Source: a virus | DNA: 48,487 nucleotides | Direction: 5' to 3' (one strand) | IMG/VR virus record: IMGVR_UViG_3300037827_000159 | Span: 1-48,487 of that record | Shown here: positions 16,219 through 24,020 of the stretch, piece by piece | Layout of the letters: each line of letters opens with the position of its first letter | Numbering within the stretch: position 1 is the first letter of the stretch | Notes under the pieces: model-generated | What the model saw: the letters and a program-made list of their open reading frames with translations, nothing else | Told to the model about the DNA's origin: nothing | Database searches by the model: none | Program-made: the position numbers and the translations under genes

Positions 16219-17301
16219 TTAGCTCGCTAACTTAGCCGAGACTTGAAGCCCGGTCATCGCGCCAAGCGTCCAGGCCGACGACGTAAATGGATTCTCGCTG
16301 AACGGCGTCGTGTTCATCGCGTAGGTCGTGCCGAGCCCCCACGCCGATCCGTACGAGCGCGTCGTCCCATTTCCAAGTCCAAGCTCGATCGTGCGACCGC
16401 CGCCCGACGTATCCTGGCGCTGATCGCTAATGACGGAGACGCAGTAAACGCCGCTGATGCCGACTGGCGGAGAAAGCGCGCACGCCTCTTCCTGCGTCGG
16501 CGTATCACTGCTGATGTACGTCGTGTCGCCGTCAGGCGGAATCTCACTGATGCACTCCCAACCGAGAGCGGCGCCGTTCGGAGCCCAGGTGGATTCTTGC
16601 CCAGGGGCGTTCGGAATCATCGGGACGGAGATTGCCGGGCCGACTGGAGCGTTGCAGAACGATCCGGACGTATCGAAAGCGTAGGTAGAGTCCATAACGA
16701 TCGGCGTTGCCTGCGGTTGGAATCCCGAGGACACTTCCTGGTTAGTACAGCCAGAAAGCACTGAGTGGATGGTGGCTCCATCTTGCAATGAGGCGAGGTT
16801 TGAAACAGCCACGTTAATAAGGTTCGCGACTGGAACTCCGTCCAGATACACCGTCGCCGTGCCAGCGCTCGAAAAAGCTGAAATAACAAATTCGACTTCA
16901 TGTCGATTTCCGAACGTAAATGTTCCGGACGCAGACGAAGCCAGCACGGTCGGTGCTCCGCTACTATTCGTAGAGACTACTTGTAACGACCCATCCGCTC
17001 CTAGGACCAAGGAAATCACCGCGGTTAGCCCGAGATTTGACCCGATAGCGTATAGACCCGTGCCGCCGCTTCCAAATGCCGTTACATTGAAGCCAGCTCC
17101 CAGGATGAGACCGTTGCCGTTGATGCTGATAGCGACGTTTGGAAGATAAACACCCTCCGTGGCGCCGTTGCAGTGAATCGTGTTGATACCCTGCGGTCCG
17201 TCACCCGATCCTACCGTGGGCGATCCGAAAAGGTTTGCGTAAGCGCCAGGCAGCGACGCCGTAACGATATTATTGCAACTATAGTTAAACAACGCTGCCA
17301 T
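16219..17301 (-). CDS. LamG/concanavalin-like virion protein
   Basis: 360 residues. The ATG has AAGGAG eight bases upstream. The N-terminal half contains an all-beta segment ending FGNRHEVEFVISAFSSAGTATVYLDGVPV, the hallmark of LamG/concanavalin A-like sugar-binding domains in phage fibres. The C-terminal half has paired cysteines (WECISE, EEACALSPPVG, GVYCVSV) and ends AWTLGAMTGLQVSAKLAS. A host-surface binding role is likely from the fold but not shown. Confidence 0.65.
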   Translation of the reverse strand: MAALFNYSCNNIVTASLPGAYANLFGSPTVGSGDGPQGINTIHCNGATEGVYLPNVAISINGNGLILGAGFNVTAFGSGGTGLYAIGSNLGLTAVISLVLGADGSLQVVSTNSSGAPTVLASSASGTFTFGNRHEVEFVISAFSSAGTATVYLDGVPVANLINVAVSNLASLQDGATIHSVLSGCTNQEVSSGFQPQATPIVMDSTYAFDTSGSFCNAPVGPAISVPMIPNAPGQESTWAPNGAALGWECISEIPPDGDTTYISSDTPTQEEACALSPPVGISGVYCVSVISDQRQDTSGGGRTIELGLGNGTTRSYGSAWGLGTTYAMNTTPFSENPFTSSAWTLGAMTGLQVSAKLAS

Positions 17302-17316
17302 GGTGAGTTCTCCTTT

Positions 17317-17565
17317 TTAGCTCGGAACTGCCTTGACGTCGACGCTGCCGTCGACCGTCTCAGTGAACGTGTAGGTGTTACCGAGAATGTCGCCGGTTTG
17401 GGACTTGCTGTAATTTCCGCTTAGGCTCAAGTTTCCGCCGACTCCGGTCAGGATGCCGATGAGGAAATCGAGGACCTTCTGCAAGATCGGCGAGATCGTC
17501 GGTCTGATTTTCTGGAGCGTTGCGACGGTCGTCGCGACTTCGGGAGTTTGTGCTACTGGTTCCAT
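17317..17565 (-). CDS. Small hypothetical protein, lysis/fibre boundary
   Basis: 82 residues with AGGAGG upstream of the ATG. A hydrophobic helix (VLDFLIGILTGVGG) follows an amphipathic N-terminus, and the end is polar beta (TFTETVDGSVDVKAVPS). One weak membrane or amphipathic segment next to the holin candidate makes a lysis role possible. No family recognised. Confidence 0.6.
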   Translation of the reverse strand: MEPVAQTPEVATTVATLQKIRPTISPILQKVLDFLIGILTGVGGNLSLSGNYSKSQTGDILGNTYTFTETVDGSVDVKAVPS

Positions 17566-17567
17566 AG

Positions 17568-17879
17568 TTAGGAGCCTCCTATTAGGCGCCTTGCTGGCGC
17601 CTGGATTGGGTCGGTTGTGGTAGTGGTTACGTTCTCTGCGCCCGTCGGCATCCCGCTCGGCGTCACGATCGGAGCGTTGGCAACGATCGCTTGCGCGGGC
17701 GCATTCTTCGCCTTGTAGTAGAGCAATGCGAAACCGGCCAGCGCCACGATGCAGCCGACGACGCTGGAGATAATCGCGGTTTGCTTCGGAAGTAGGGCCC
17801 CGAGAGCGGTCTGTAGCTGTGTTAGGCCGCCCCCGACGATGATGGTTGCAAAGATAACCCAGTCAGGTGTCTTATTCAT
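17568..17879 (-). CDS. Holin candidate, two membrane segments
   Basis: 103 residues from an ATG with CAGGAG upstream. A longer frame to 17957 is discarded. Two hydrophobic stretches, WVIFATIIVGGGLTQLQTAL and TAIISSVVGCIVALAGFALL, are followed by a polar tail rich in Thr. Two segments and this size fit a class II holin, which would open the inner membrane at lysis. It overlaps the upstream coiled-coil membrane gene by ATGA. Confidence 0.65.
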   Translation of the reverse strand: MNKTPDWVIFATIIVGGGLTQLQTALGALLPKQTAIISSVVGCIVALAGFALLYYKAKNAPAQAIVANAPIVTPSGMPTGAENVTTTTTDPIQAPARRLIGGS

Positions 17880-18151
17880 TGGTGAACTCCTGGAAGAAAG
17901 TAGTGCGATGCGATGACGGATGTGATCACTGTGGCCGTAGCAATGATAACCGCCCATAGGTTCTTGTAGCGATCGTCATAGAGGCGGTCTATGGCGGCGA
18001 CTAGCTTAGGAAGAACGTCGAGTTTTGCGTTTAGCTGCACGATTTCGTTCTCAATGCGGCGCACGCGCAGTTCCCGATCTTCGCCCTCCCGCTCAAGTCT
18101 AAGTATCCGAAATTCAAAGAGAGATTGAGATTCCGCCCACTCATCAGGCAT
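17876..18151 (-). CDS. XhlA-like coiled-coil membrane protein
   Basis: 91 residues: an acidic and basic helix (RILRLEREGEDRELRVRRIE, then LNAKLDVLPKLVAAIDRLYD) followed by one C-terminal membrane segment (LWAVIIATATVITSVIASHY). This order is that of haemolysin XhlA-type proteins, which assist holins at lysis. Overlaps its neighbours on both sides by 4 and 8 bases. An i-spanin-like role is an alternative, though the topology is reversed. Confidence 0.65.
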   Translation of the reverse strand: MPDEWAESQSLFEFRILRLEREGEDRELRVRRIENEIVQLNAKLDVLPKLVAAIDRLYDDRYKNLWAVIIATATVITSVIASHYFLPGVHQ

Positions 18152-18239
18152 CTCGCGCTTTCACGCGACGGCGTGAACTGCACCACACCATCGTCGGGAA
18201 CAAGAGGAACGCCGCTGCGATGACGAGCGCGTTTATCAC
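18144..18239 (-). CDS. Tiny single-pass membrane protein
   Basis: 31 residues from a GTG that overlaps the upstream TGA (GTGA), or 33 from a GTG two codons earlier. One hydrophobic helix (VINALVIAAAFLLFPTMVWC) is followed by a strongly basic tail (SSRRRVKARDA). It overlaps the next ATG by 8 bases. Placement in the lysis cluster suggests an antiholin or small lysis regulator. The Cys is not in a canonical lipobox. Confidence 0.5.
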   Translation of the reverse strand: MINALVIAAAFLLFPTMVWCSSRRRVKARDA

Positions 18240-19516
18240 GTGCACCAATAGTCCGCCGCCGCCGTTCCGGTTGCGGTCGCAGCGCCTTGCATCGCCACAG
18301 TCATTGTCGTCGTAACGACCTTCACCGTGAGTGGTAATAGTAGTGCTGCAGTAACCGTTGTGGCTGTTCCATCGTATGCGGCAACGCAGGTAGCTCCCGA
18401 GCGTACCGTTGCCGTAGCCGAGCATACGAGCGTGGAGAGCGTGCAACTCACCTGTCCAACGTTCTGCGTACTGTTACTAAAGTTTACCGGACAGCCGATA
18501 TTAAAATAGCCGCTTGTCGCACGATTCCAATCCGCCTGGCAGTAGTTCGTACCGGCGCTTCCAGGACCGCCAAGCTCGACCACGCCGAAGTTGTTACCAC
18601 CCGTGCAAGCGTATAGTCCGTACTGCCCCGTAGCGGGGCAGTCGCCGCTCCCCTCTCCAGGTTGGTCTGCGTAGACTATGCCAGAGGCCGCATAAAGATT
18701 TCCAACTGCCGCTATATCGCCGTTTTGTCCAATAGCCGCCTTGAAAACTCCCCCGCAATAAAACGAGGCCGTGTTTCCTATAATAGCAGCAGCGGTACTC
18801 GCACTCGTACCTAACGATGACGTAATGCAAGATGTCGTTGACGACATTTGATAGGCAAATGCGTTAGGACTTACGCTCGGAGCGGTTGCGGGACCAACAT
18901 AAAACCCGCCATTAACCTGCGCGAAGCCCGGCTGCGGGGATGGATTTGAGGTGGGAGCGGAAGAAGCAAGGGTCAAGCCTGTTTGATTACCTGTATTCGC
19001 AATAACACAAGTCGGGCAAGAAATGTTTACCTGGCCCGCAGGCGTAGCGACGACAATCGGGGGCGACGCAGATGTACTCGGAAGCGCGGCCGCTCCGGCA
19101 GTCGGGCAAGCAAAAGTTTGCGACGGCCACGTTCCCGTTACTGTGCATCCGTTGCTGGATGTGGGGGCGGGAGCCGCAGTCCCGGTGCCGCCGTTTGCAA
19201 TCGAAAGAGGGAGTGATGGACCTGGAGAAGCAGTCGCGCAAACGGGAACTTCGACGATTGGCGAAGGTGTTGGATTCGTAACGATAGGCGGTGCACCGCA
19301 GGCCGTAGCCGTCGCCTGAACGGTAGTTACTCCACCAGGACCAGGCGTTCCACCAGGGCCGGGATAGTTCGGGCCGCAGACCGGAAGGCCACTCGAATCG
19401 GTGTAGCACCCGCTCGGAAGCGGTGTCGCAGCTTCGAGGCTCCCGCGCGGCGTTAGGTAGCTGACGACTGAGGCCGCAAGCGCGACCCCCATCAGCGCGG
19501 TAAAAAGACGTTTCAT
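18236..19516 (-). CDS. Secreted fibre-like protein with Sec signal peptide
   Basis: 426 residues. The N-terminus MKRLFTALMGVALAASVVS, continuing to LEAA, is a good signal peptide with cleavage near residue 30. Pro/Gly/Thr/Ser-rich stretches follow, with many cysteines, and a fibre-type motif LSIANGGTGTAAP occurs near residue 110. The second half resembles phage fibre or head domains (FAQVNGGFYVGPATAPS, AAIGQNGDIAAVGNLY). Virion proteins normally lack export signals, so this product may act in the periplasm or outside the infected cell. Function unknown. Confidence 0.7.
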   Translation of the reverse strand: MKRLFTALMGVALAASVVSYLTPRGSLEAATPLPSGCYTDSSGLPVCGPNYPGPGGTPGPGGVTTVQATATACGAPPIVTNPTPSPIVEVPVCATASPGPSLPLSIANGGTGTAAPAPTSSNGCTVTGTWPSQTFACPTAGAAALPSTSASPPIVVATPAGQVNISCPTCVIANTGNQTGLTLASSAPTSNPSPQPGFAQVNGGFYVGPATAPSVSPNAFAYQMSSTTSCITSSLGTSASTAAAIIGNTASFYCGGVFKAAIGQNGDIAAVGNLYAASGIVYADQPGEGSGDCPATGQYGLYACTGGNNFGVVELGGPGSAGTNYCQADWNRATSGYFNIGCPVNFSNSTQNVGQVSCTLSTLVCSATATVRSGATCVAAYDGTATTVTAALLLPLTVKVVTTTMTVAMQGAATATGTAAADYWCT

Positions 19517-20038
19517 CTAAGGCACTTCCTTCCGTCGTGCGAGTCGGAATAGTTCGCTAACATGGTGACTGGTTACGCCGAACTCTTTAGCGAGGGCTTG
19601 CGCGTTTCCGAGATCGAAACGATTTTTTCCTGGAACGTACCGTCGGCGTATTTCTCGAACCTGATCGTTTGAGAGTTTGTGTGGCGCCCGCAGTTTCCGA
19701 GCCTTATCCCGGTGATTGACGATATGTGTTCCAAGAAACAGATGCGAGGGACGGCAGCACGGAGGGTTATCACAGGTGTGAAGCACCTGTAACCCTTCTG
19801 GAACTGGACCATTTACAAGCACCCATGCGGCGCGGTGAGCAAGGTGCTGATGCCTATTCTCGCCAGCCACGACTTCTATTCCGGCGCCAGTAGCCTGTCC
19901 GTACCCAAGGCCCACGGTGTGCGCCCGCCAAAGCCAGCATCCTTTCGGAGATAAATCAACCTTATTCCAAAATCTCTGCTCGCGGGCAGCCATAGAAGTG
20001 TCCCAAGTCATGCTAGGGGTATCCGCTGTAAGCGCCAT
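19517..20038 (-). CDS. HNH endonuclease (homing type)
   Basis: 173 residues. RFWNKVDLSPKGCWLWRA opens the domain. LAHRAAWVLVNGPVPEGLQV, then LHTCDNPPCCRPSHLFLGT, forms the HNH zinc and active-site core. The C-terminus (LSNDQVREIRRRYVPG, LAKEFGVTSHHVSELFR) is a helix-turn-helix-like DNA-binding tail, as in HNH homing enzymes. GGAGG lies close to the ATG at 20038. The start overlaps the tail adaptor gene by 26 bases, and an ATG at 20011 is the alternative. Free-standing insertion among late genes is typical of mobile endonucleases. Confidence 0.85.
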   Translation of the reverse strand: MALTADTPSMTWDTSMAAREQRFWNKVDLSPKGCWLWRAHTVGLGYGQATGAGIEVVAGENRHQHLAHRAAWVLVNGPVPEGLQVLHTCDNPPCCRPSHLFLGTHIVNHRDKARKLRAPHKLSNDQVREIRRRYVPGKNRFDLGNAQALAKEFGVTSHHVSELFRLARRKEVP

Positions 20039-20909
20039 TTCGCCTCCACCGAGAGCCTACATATTTTCCGCGATTCGTCTGCATATTTATTCGGTCGTAA
20101 GAGCGATAGCTCTTGGCCCAAAACAGCATCTTGTTCGTTTGGTCGCGGTACTGCTCGGCCGCCCAATCGCGCGTGCGCGAGTTGGCCGAGTCATCGGCTG
20201 CGAGCATTCGGTCGACGAGCCCGGCGACGAGCAGGTTGAGAAAGTTGTTCGGGAACCAGATACGCTGTCCGACGTTGGTGAGGCAGCGCGGTTGCACCGT
20301 CGCCGCGTTCCAAGTGTACGGCCCGACGTAGGCGTCGCTGATGCACATGTCGACCACGAGGTTCGGGATCGGATTTCCGTGCGTATCGAGTTGCGCCGAG
20401 GCGTTCGGGGGCGGGACGACGATGAGGTCGCCGCCGTGAATCGCGTACTTTCCGCGATTGCATCCTGGAGACCATGGGGCCGTGAACGATACGAGGTTCG
20501 AGTAGTTCGGCATCGGAAAGCTCGTCGGCGGAGCCACCGTCCACGAGGGAACGAACATTCCCGCGTTCGCGGTCGGGCCGTCGCTATTGGCGTTCGGAGT
20601 ACCGAATCCGGTCGAATCGTAGTATCCGATCTGCTGGCCCTGCAAGGTCTCAATATCGGTCTTAGTGAGAAGCGCTCCGTTGAGCCATACGCATCCGGTG
20701 CCGTCATCGATCGGAGTCTCAGGCAACAGATAGGCTCCCTGGCCGGCGATCGTCGACGTACTGATGCGCGCGAACGGAAACTTGATATTCGAAATGACGT
20801 CGAGGCAAACGAGGTCGAGTTGCCCTAGGAGCGCATCGTTCGAATAGGTTCCCGGTTCAGGGTCCTTCGCCAGCGTGCGGGCCGGTTTGATTACTTGCGA
20901 CACAAGCAC
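20013..20909 (-). CDS. Head-tail adaptor / tail accessory factor-like
   Basis: 298 residues from GTG. The N-terminus LVSQVIKPARTLAKDPEPGT, then YSNDALLGQLDLVCLDVISN, matches the helical start of P22 gp4-type or T7 gp11-type adaptors that bind the portal. The C-terminus is helical and basic (LLVAGLVDRMLAADDSANSR, YDRINMQTNRGKY). Size and late-operon position agree. Assignment is by pattern and context. Confidence 0.6.
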   Translation of the reverse strand: MLVSQVIKPARTLAKDPEPGTYSNDALLGQLDLVCLDVISNIKFPFARISTSTIAGQGAYLLPETPIDDGTGCVWLNGALLTKTDIETLQGQQIGYYDSTGFGTPNANSDGPTANAGMFVPSWTVAPPTSFPMPNYSNLVSFTAPWSPGCNRGKYAIHGGDLIVVPPPNASAQLDTHGNPIPNLVVDMCISDAYVGPYTWNAATVQPRCLTNVGQRIWFPNNFLNLLVAGLVDRMLAADDSANSRTRDWAAEQYRDQTNKMLFWAKSYRSYDRINMQTNRGKYVGSRWRRNGAYSGYP

Positions 20910-20912
20910 GGG

Positions 20913-21467
20913 CTATTGCCCCAGGTCTGCGGGTGTCTCCAGCGCCGTATAAACGATGACGTTTCCGGCTTCGAGCGGTTGGAGCCACGCTGCGAGCTCG
21001 CGCCAATCGGCGTTGAGCATCCGCGTACAGCCGAAGGTACGATAGAGACCCTGGTTGTCCGCCAGCGGATCGGGAGCGTTACTCCCTCCGCAGTGAATCA
21101 TTATGCCGGAGCGATCGTACTGCGACAACTGCGCGAGCGGCGCCTCGATGCCGCCGATGACAGCCGTTAGGCCGTTGACCGTCGCGTATCCGCCTTGAAC
21201 GAGCTTCGCGAGAGTTCCAGCGTCGACGTCGAGCACCGGGATTTGCCCATAGCCTTCGCTGTCGATCGGCGTGTCAAATACGTCAACGGGACCGAGAATG
21301 TAGTGCCCAATCGGCATCCAGCAATCGTATCCCCACGGCGGCAGAGCCCCGTCGGTTCCGTGATTGCCCCAAGCGTCGAATCCCGCCTCGAAATACTCCC
21401 ATAGTGACCCGTCGCGCGTGAAAACCTTCAGCGTGTTTTGGCTACGGGGCGCTACGAGGTGGATCAC
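20913..21467 (-). CDS. L,D-transpeptidase (YkuD)-like cell-wall enzyme
   Basis: 184 residues from a GTG sharing a base with the upstream TAG. It starts NTLKVFTRDGSLWEYFEAG and continues PIGHYILGPVDVF, the YkuD beta core. SGIMIHCGG then LYRTFGCTRM give the catalytic His (H125) and Cys (C147) in the usual H...GCxRM order, although Ser/Thr-His before GC is replaced by Thr-Phe. These enzymes act on peptidoglycan tetrapeptides. There is no signal peptide. No other obvious endolysin exists, so it could be the lysin or a virion-associated wall enzyme. Confidence 0.7.
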   Translation of the reverse strand: MIHLVAPRSQNTLKVFTRDGSLWEYFEAGFDAWGNHGTDGALPPWGYDCWMPIGHYILGPVDVFDTPIDSEGYGQIPVLDVDAGTLAKLVQGGYATVNGLTAVIGGIEAPLAQLSQYDRSGIMIHCGGSNAPDPLADNQGLYRTFGCTRMLNADWRELAAWLQPLEAGNVIVYTALETPADLGQ

Positions 21468-21736
21468 TACTTCTTCTTGCGGCTCTTTTTCATGCCGGCC
21501 ATCTTACCACCCATGGCCTTTTTCATCGCAGGCTGCGACTTGCGTGCGCCGGGAGCTTTGGTCGCTCCAAACGGCATCTTCTTCGATCCGCCCTTCTTGC
21601 GCGACGTCTTCTTCATGCCGCCCTTTTTCATGCCGCCCTTGCGACCGCCGAACTTGACGCCACGCGCGGCCTTTCCGCCGGAAGGCTTGTGCGCTTTGGG
21701 CATCGAGGGCTTCTTGGTTTTCTTAGTTGCAGCCAC
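21467..21736 (-). CDS. Lys/Gly/Met-rich basic protein
   Basis: 89 residues. I chose the GTG at 21736 because AAGGAG sits seven bases upstream, and an in-frame GTG at 21760 lacks a site. The chain is dominated by K, G, M and A with near-repeats (GGMKKGGMKK, MKKAMGGKMAGMKKSRKKK). It is histone H1-like in composition and should bind nucleic acid. A role in DNA condensation or packaging is inferred. Confidence 0.65.
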   Translation of the reverse strand: MAATKKTKKPSMPKAHKPSGGKAARGVKFGGRKGGMKKGGMKKTSRKKGGSKKMPFGATKAPGARKSQPAMKKAMGGKMAGMKKSRKKK

Positions 21737-21760
21737 TTTTGAACTCCTTGTCGCAAACAC

Positions 21761-22222
21761 TTACGGGATACGGGTGCACGTGATAGCTATGTCGCCGGTC
21801 GCCGAGGTTGCCGTTGCGACGACGCGGACCGCGACCCACGGTTCGGGCGAGAACGCCGTGACTCCGAACGCCACGATCGGGTTCGTCCAAGTTGGAGTTG
21901 TCTCGCTTTGCGGAAGCGCGATCTTGACCCACGACGTATCGGGAAGCGTGAAGCCTGGCGGGATTGCTGCCGGATCGACGTTCGGACTTTGATTCATCAG
22001 ATAAGCGCGATAGTCGTGCGTTCCGTAGCACGCGACGCTCCAGCCGGACATAGTGGCGGTCGCGCCTTGAGCTAAGATTTGGAAGCTCGTCTTGGAGAAG
22101 AAAGCCGCTTCCCAAAGTAGCGGTCCGTAAAGAACGGCGGAGTCATAGACCTCCGAAGTCGCCGCAGCGCACTTCAGTAGAACCTTGACCGCGTAGTTTA
22201 GTCCGGCTCCGCTACCTGGCAT
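21761..22222 (-). CDS. Hypothetical structural protein
   Basis: 153 residues, ATG start. It is beta-rich with short motifs (AVKVLLKCAAATSEVYDSAV, FQILAQGATATMSGWSV, EPWVAVRVVATATSATGDIA). A closely similar ending (TTASTGDITGLVVTLLIQVL) occurs in the next upstream gene, so the two may share a virion-surface fold. No catalytic motif. Confidence 0.6.
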   Translation of the reverse strand: MPGSGAGLNYAVKVLLKCAAATSEVYDSAVLYGPLLWEAAFFSKTSFQILAQGATATMSGWSVACYGTHDYRAYLMNQSPNVDPAAIPPGFTLPDTSWVKIALPQSETTPTWTNPIVAFGVTAFSPEPWVAVRVVATATSATGDIAITCTRIP

Positions 22223-22234
22223 GGGATAAGCCCA

Positions 22235-23020
22235 TCACCAAGTAAGGCAAGGAATCGGGCGAGTTGGGTTCCCGATATACTTGTCGAGGACTTGAATGAG
22301 TAGCGTGACGACCAGGCCCGTAATGTCGCCGGTGCTTGCGGTCGTAACCGCGCGCAGCGACAGGATCGTTCCGGGGCAGTAAACCGTATCCCATTCGGTC
22401 GTCGGGAAAACTTGCGCACCGCCGGCGGTCGTACCCGCGGACGGGCTCGTGAAAAACACGGGTCCGATGCCAATGTCGGTTCCGAAGAGGCAGGTTCCGG
22501 GTGCGGCGTACTGCGCCGGATAACCGGCCCAACCCGAGTTGTCGCCAGGTCCGGTCGTCTGCGCGATGCCCGGCGTATAGGTTACGCCGTAGCCTTTGCC
22601 GGCGCCGAGGGGTGAACCGTTCGCCATCGCGGCGTTCGGATAGCCGGTTCCCGCGATGATCGCCGGGTTGTAATCGCCGGCCGATTCGACCACGATGTTG
22701 AGCGTCTCGGTTCCGTTGAAAAGATCGGCGGTCGCAAAGCCGATCGCGACCTTTGGAATCTTGCAATACTGCGGCAGGATGATCGATCCGGATACCGCGG
22801 AGCCAGTAAGACCGGCACCAAGCACGCCGTCGACCACCATCGGGACGGTCGCAAGCTGGCCGAAGCCCCATGCCTTTACCGCACCGTGCGCTTTCGCGTT
22901 GATGTACGCGCCGATGTTACCCGGGGCGTTTTGGTACGGGTTCTGCGGACCGGCGGGCGTGCCGCCTTGGCCCGTGTTGGCGGGTCCGGTCGGCGGAATG
23001 TTGACTACTGGAAGCGTCAA
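22235..23020 (-). CDS. Head-associated structural protein
   Basis: 261 residues. The TTG start has GGAGG five bases upstream. After a Pro/Gly/Asn-rich N-terminus comes a beta-rich domain (KIPKVAIGFATADLFNGTET, LNIVVESAGDYNPAI). The gene follows the capsid gene immediately, the usual place for decoration or head-stabilising proteins. That role is inferred from position only. Confidence 0.6.
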   Translation of the reverse strand: MTLPVVNIPPTGPANTGQGGTPAGPQNPYQNAPGNIGAYINAKAHGAVKAWGFGQLATVPMVVDGVLGAGLTGSAVSGSIILPQYCKIPKVAIGFATADLFNGTETLNIVVESAGDYNPAIIAGTGYPNAAMANGSPLGAGKGYGVTYTPGIAQTTGPGDNSGWAGYPAQYAAPGTCLFGTDIGIGPVFFTSPSAGTTAGGAQVFPTTEWDTVYCPGTILSLRAVTTASTGDITGLVVTLLIQVLDKYIGNPTRPIPCLTW

Positions 23021-23029
23021 GACGCCCTC

Positions 23030-24019
23030 CTAGACCGAATACGGGCCGGCGCCGGCGCTTGCGTTGATACCGCGCCAGTCGCGCGCCATCCACAGCGCTC
23101 GGAATCGGATCGCGATGTTCCACGAAAGCGTTGCCGGTTCGAACCAGGCCCGCATGTGATTGCGGAACTGGAAGCTCGCGATGAGCGACTGGCCGCTCTT
23201 AGGATCGACGCCCTGCGGCGCCGCCGAGAGATACCAGGCATACGGGTTCGTGAGGTACTGATCCGCGACGACTTCCTGGATGCCGTACTGGACGTTCGTC
23301 CGATTGTCCGACGTCATCGGAGCGCTTACCGATCCGACGATTTCCTTGAGCACCTTCTCGATGAAGGGGTGCCCAACGACGTAGACCGGGATGCGGTTGG
23401 ACGGCAGGCCGCGATCGGAGCGCAGCAAGCTCATGTTGAGCAGCGCGTCTTGGATCGCTTCGGCCGTCGGCGCGACGTTGCCGATGAGGTTCGAGTAGGT
23501 CTGATTGATCGCCGAGACCGGACCGTTCGGCCCTGGAACCGGCGCGAGCAAATGGTTTGCCGAGAAGAGCGGCTGGCCGTCGTACAGTGGAAACGACGGA
23601 TCGAACCCAAAGTTGATGACGGAGTGGATGTAGGTGTCTTCCGTGACCCGCTCCGAGTCGACGAGCATCGGCGCGGCCTTGCCCATCATGTCGTACGGAT
23701 CTTCGTACTGCGCTTCGTGCGAAATCGACGTCATTAACGCGAACGTCTGGAACTCGCCGTGCGACGGCACGAGCTCGATCGGCACGTCGTAGGCCGGAAC
23801 TTCGCCTTCTGCCTTCGGTTGGAGTAGACCGATCTCGGCGAACTGACCGTACTCTACGAAAGATTGGTTGACCGGGGGCTCTGCCATCGCGAAGAGCTTA
23901 GGCCAAAACGGCGGCTCCTCGAGCGATCGGTTCGAGACGATCTGAGCGATCCGGTGGGCTTGGGCAACCTTTGAGGATTTAGTTTGCCACTGGCCAGTTC
24001 CGTAGTTTCCGCCCGCCAT
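23030..24019 (-). CDS. Major capsid protein, HK97 fold
   Basis: 329 residues. The segment FPLYDGQPLFSANHLLAP is the strong signature of Mu gpT-like capsid proteins. TYSNLIGN, LRSDRGLPSNRIPVYVVGHP and YLTNPYAWYLSA follow in the expected order. The N-terminus contains helical and spine-type sequence (FVEYGQFAEIGLLQPKAEG). Length and position after portal and scaffold genes agree. No protease gene is evident nearby. Confidence 0.85.
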   Translation of the reverse strand: MAGGNYGTGQWQTKSSKVAQAHRIAQIVSNRSLEEPPFWPKLFAMAEPPVNQSFVEYGQFAEIGLLQPKAEGEVPAYDVPIELVPSHGEFQTFALMTSISHEAQYEDPYDMMGKAAPMLVDSERVTEDTYIHSVINFGFDPSFPLYDGQPLFSANHLLAPVPGPNGPVSAINQTYSNLIGNVAPTAEAIQDALLNMSLLRSDRGLPSNRIPVYVVGHPFIEKVLKEIVGSVSAPMTSDNRTNVQYGIQEVVADQYLTNPYAWYLSAAPQGVDPKSGQSLIASFQFRNHMRAWFEPATLSWNIAIRFRALWMARDWRGINASAGAGPYSV

Positions 24020-24020
24020 T

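Noticed and set aside
17566-17586. Small palindrome TAGGAG-C-CTCCTA near the holin
   Set aside because: It has almost no loop and is explained by a ribosome binding site next to its complement.
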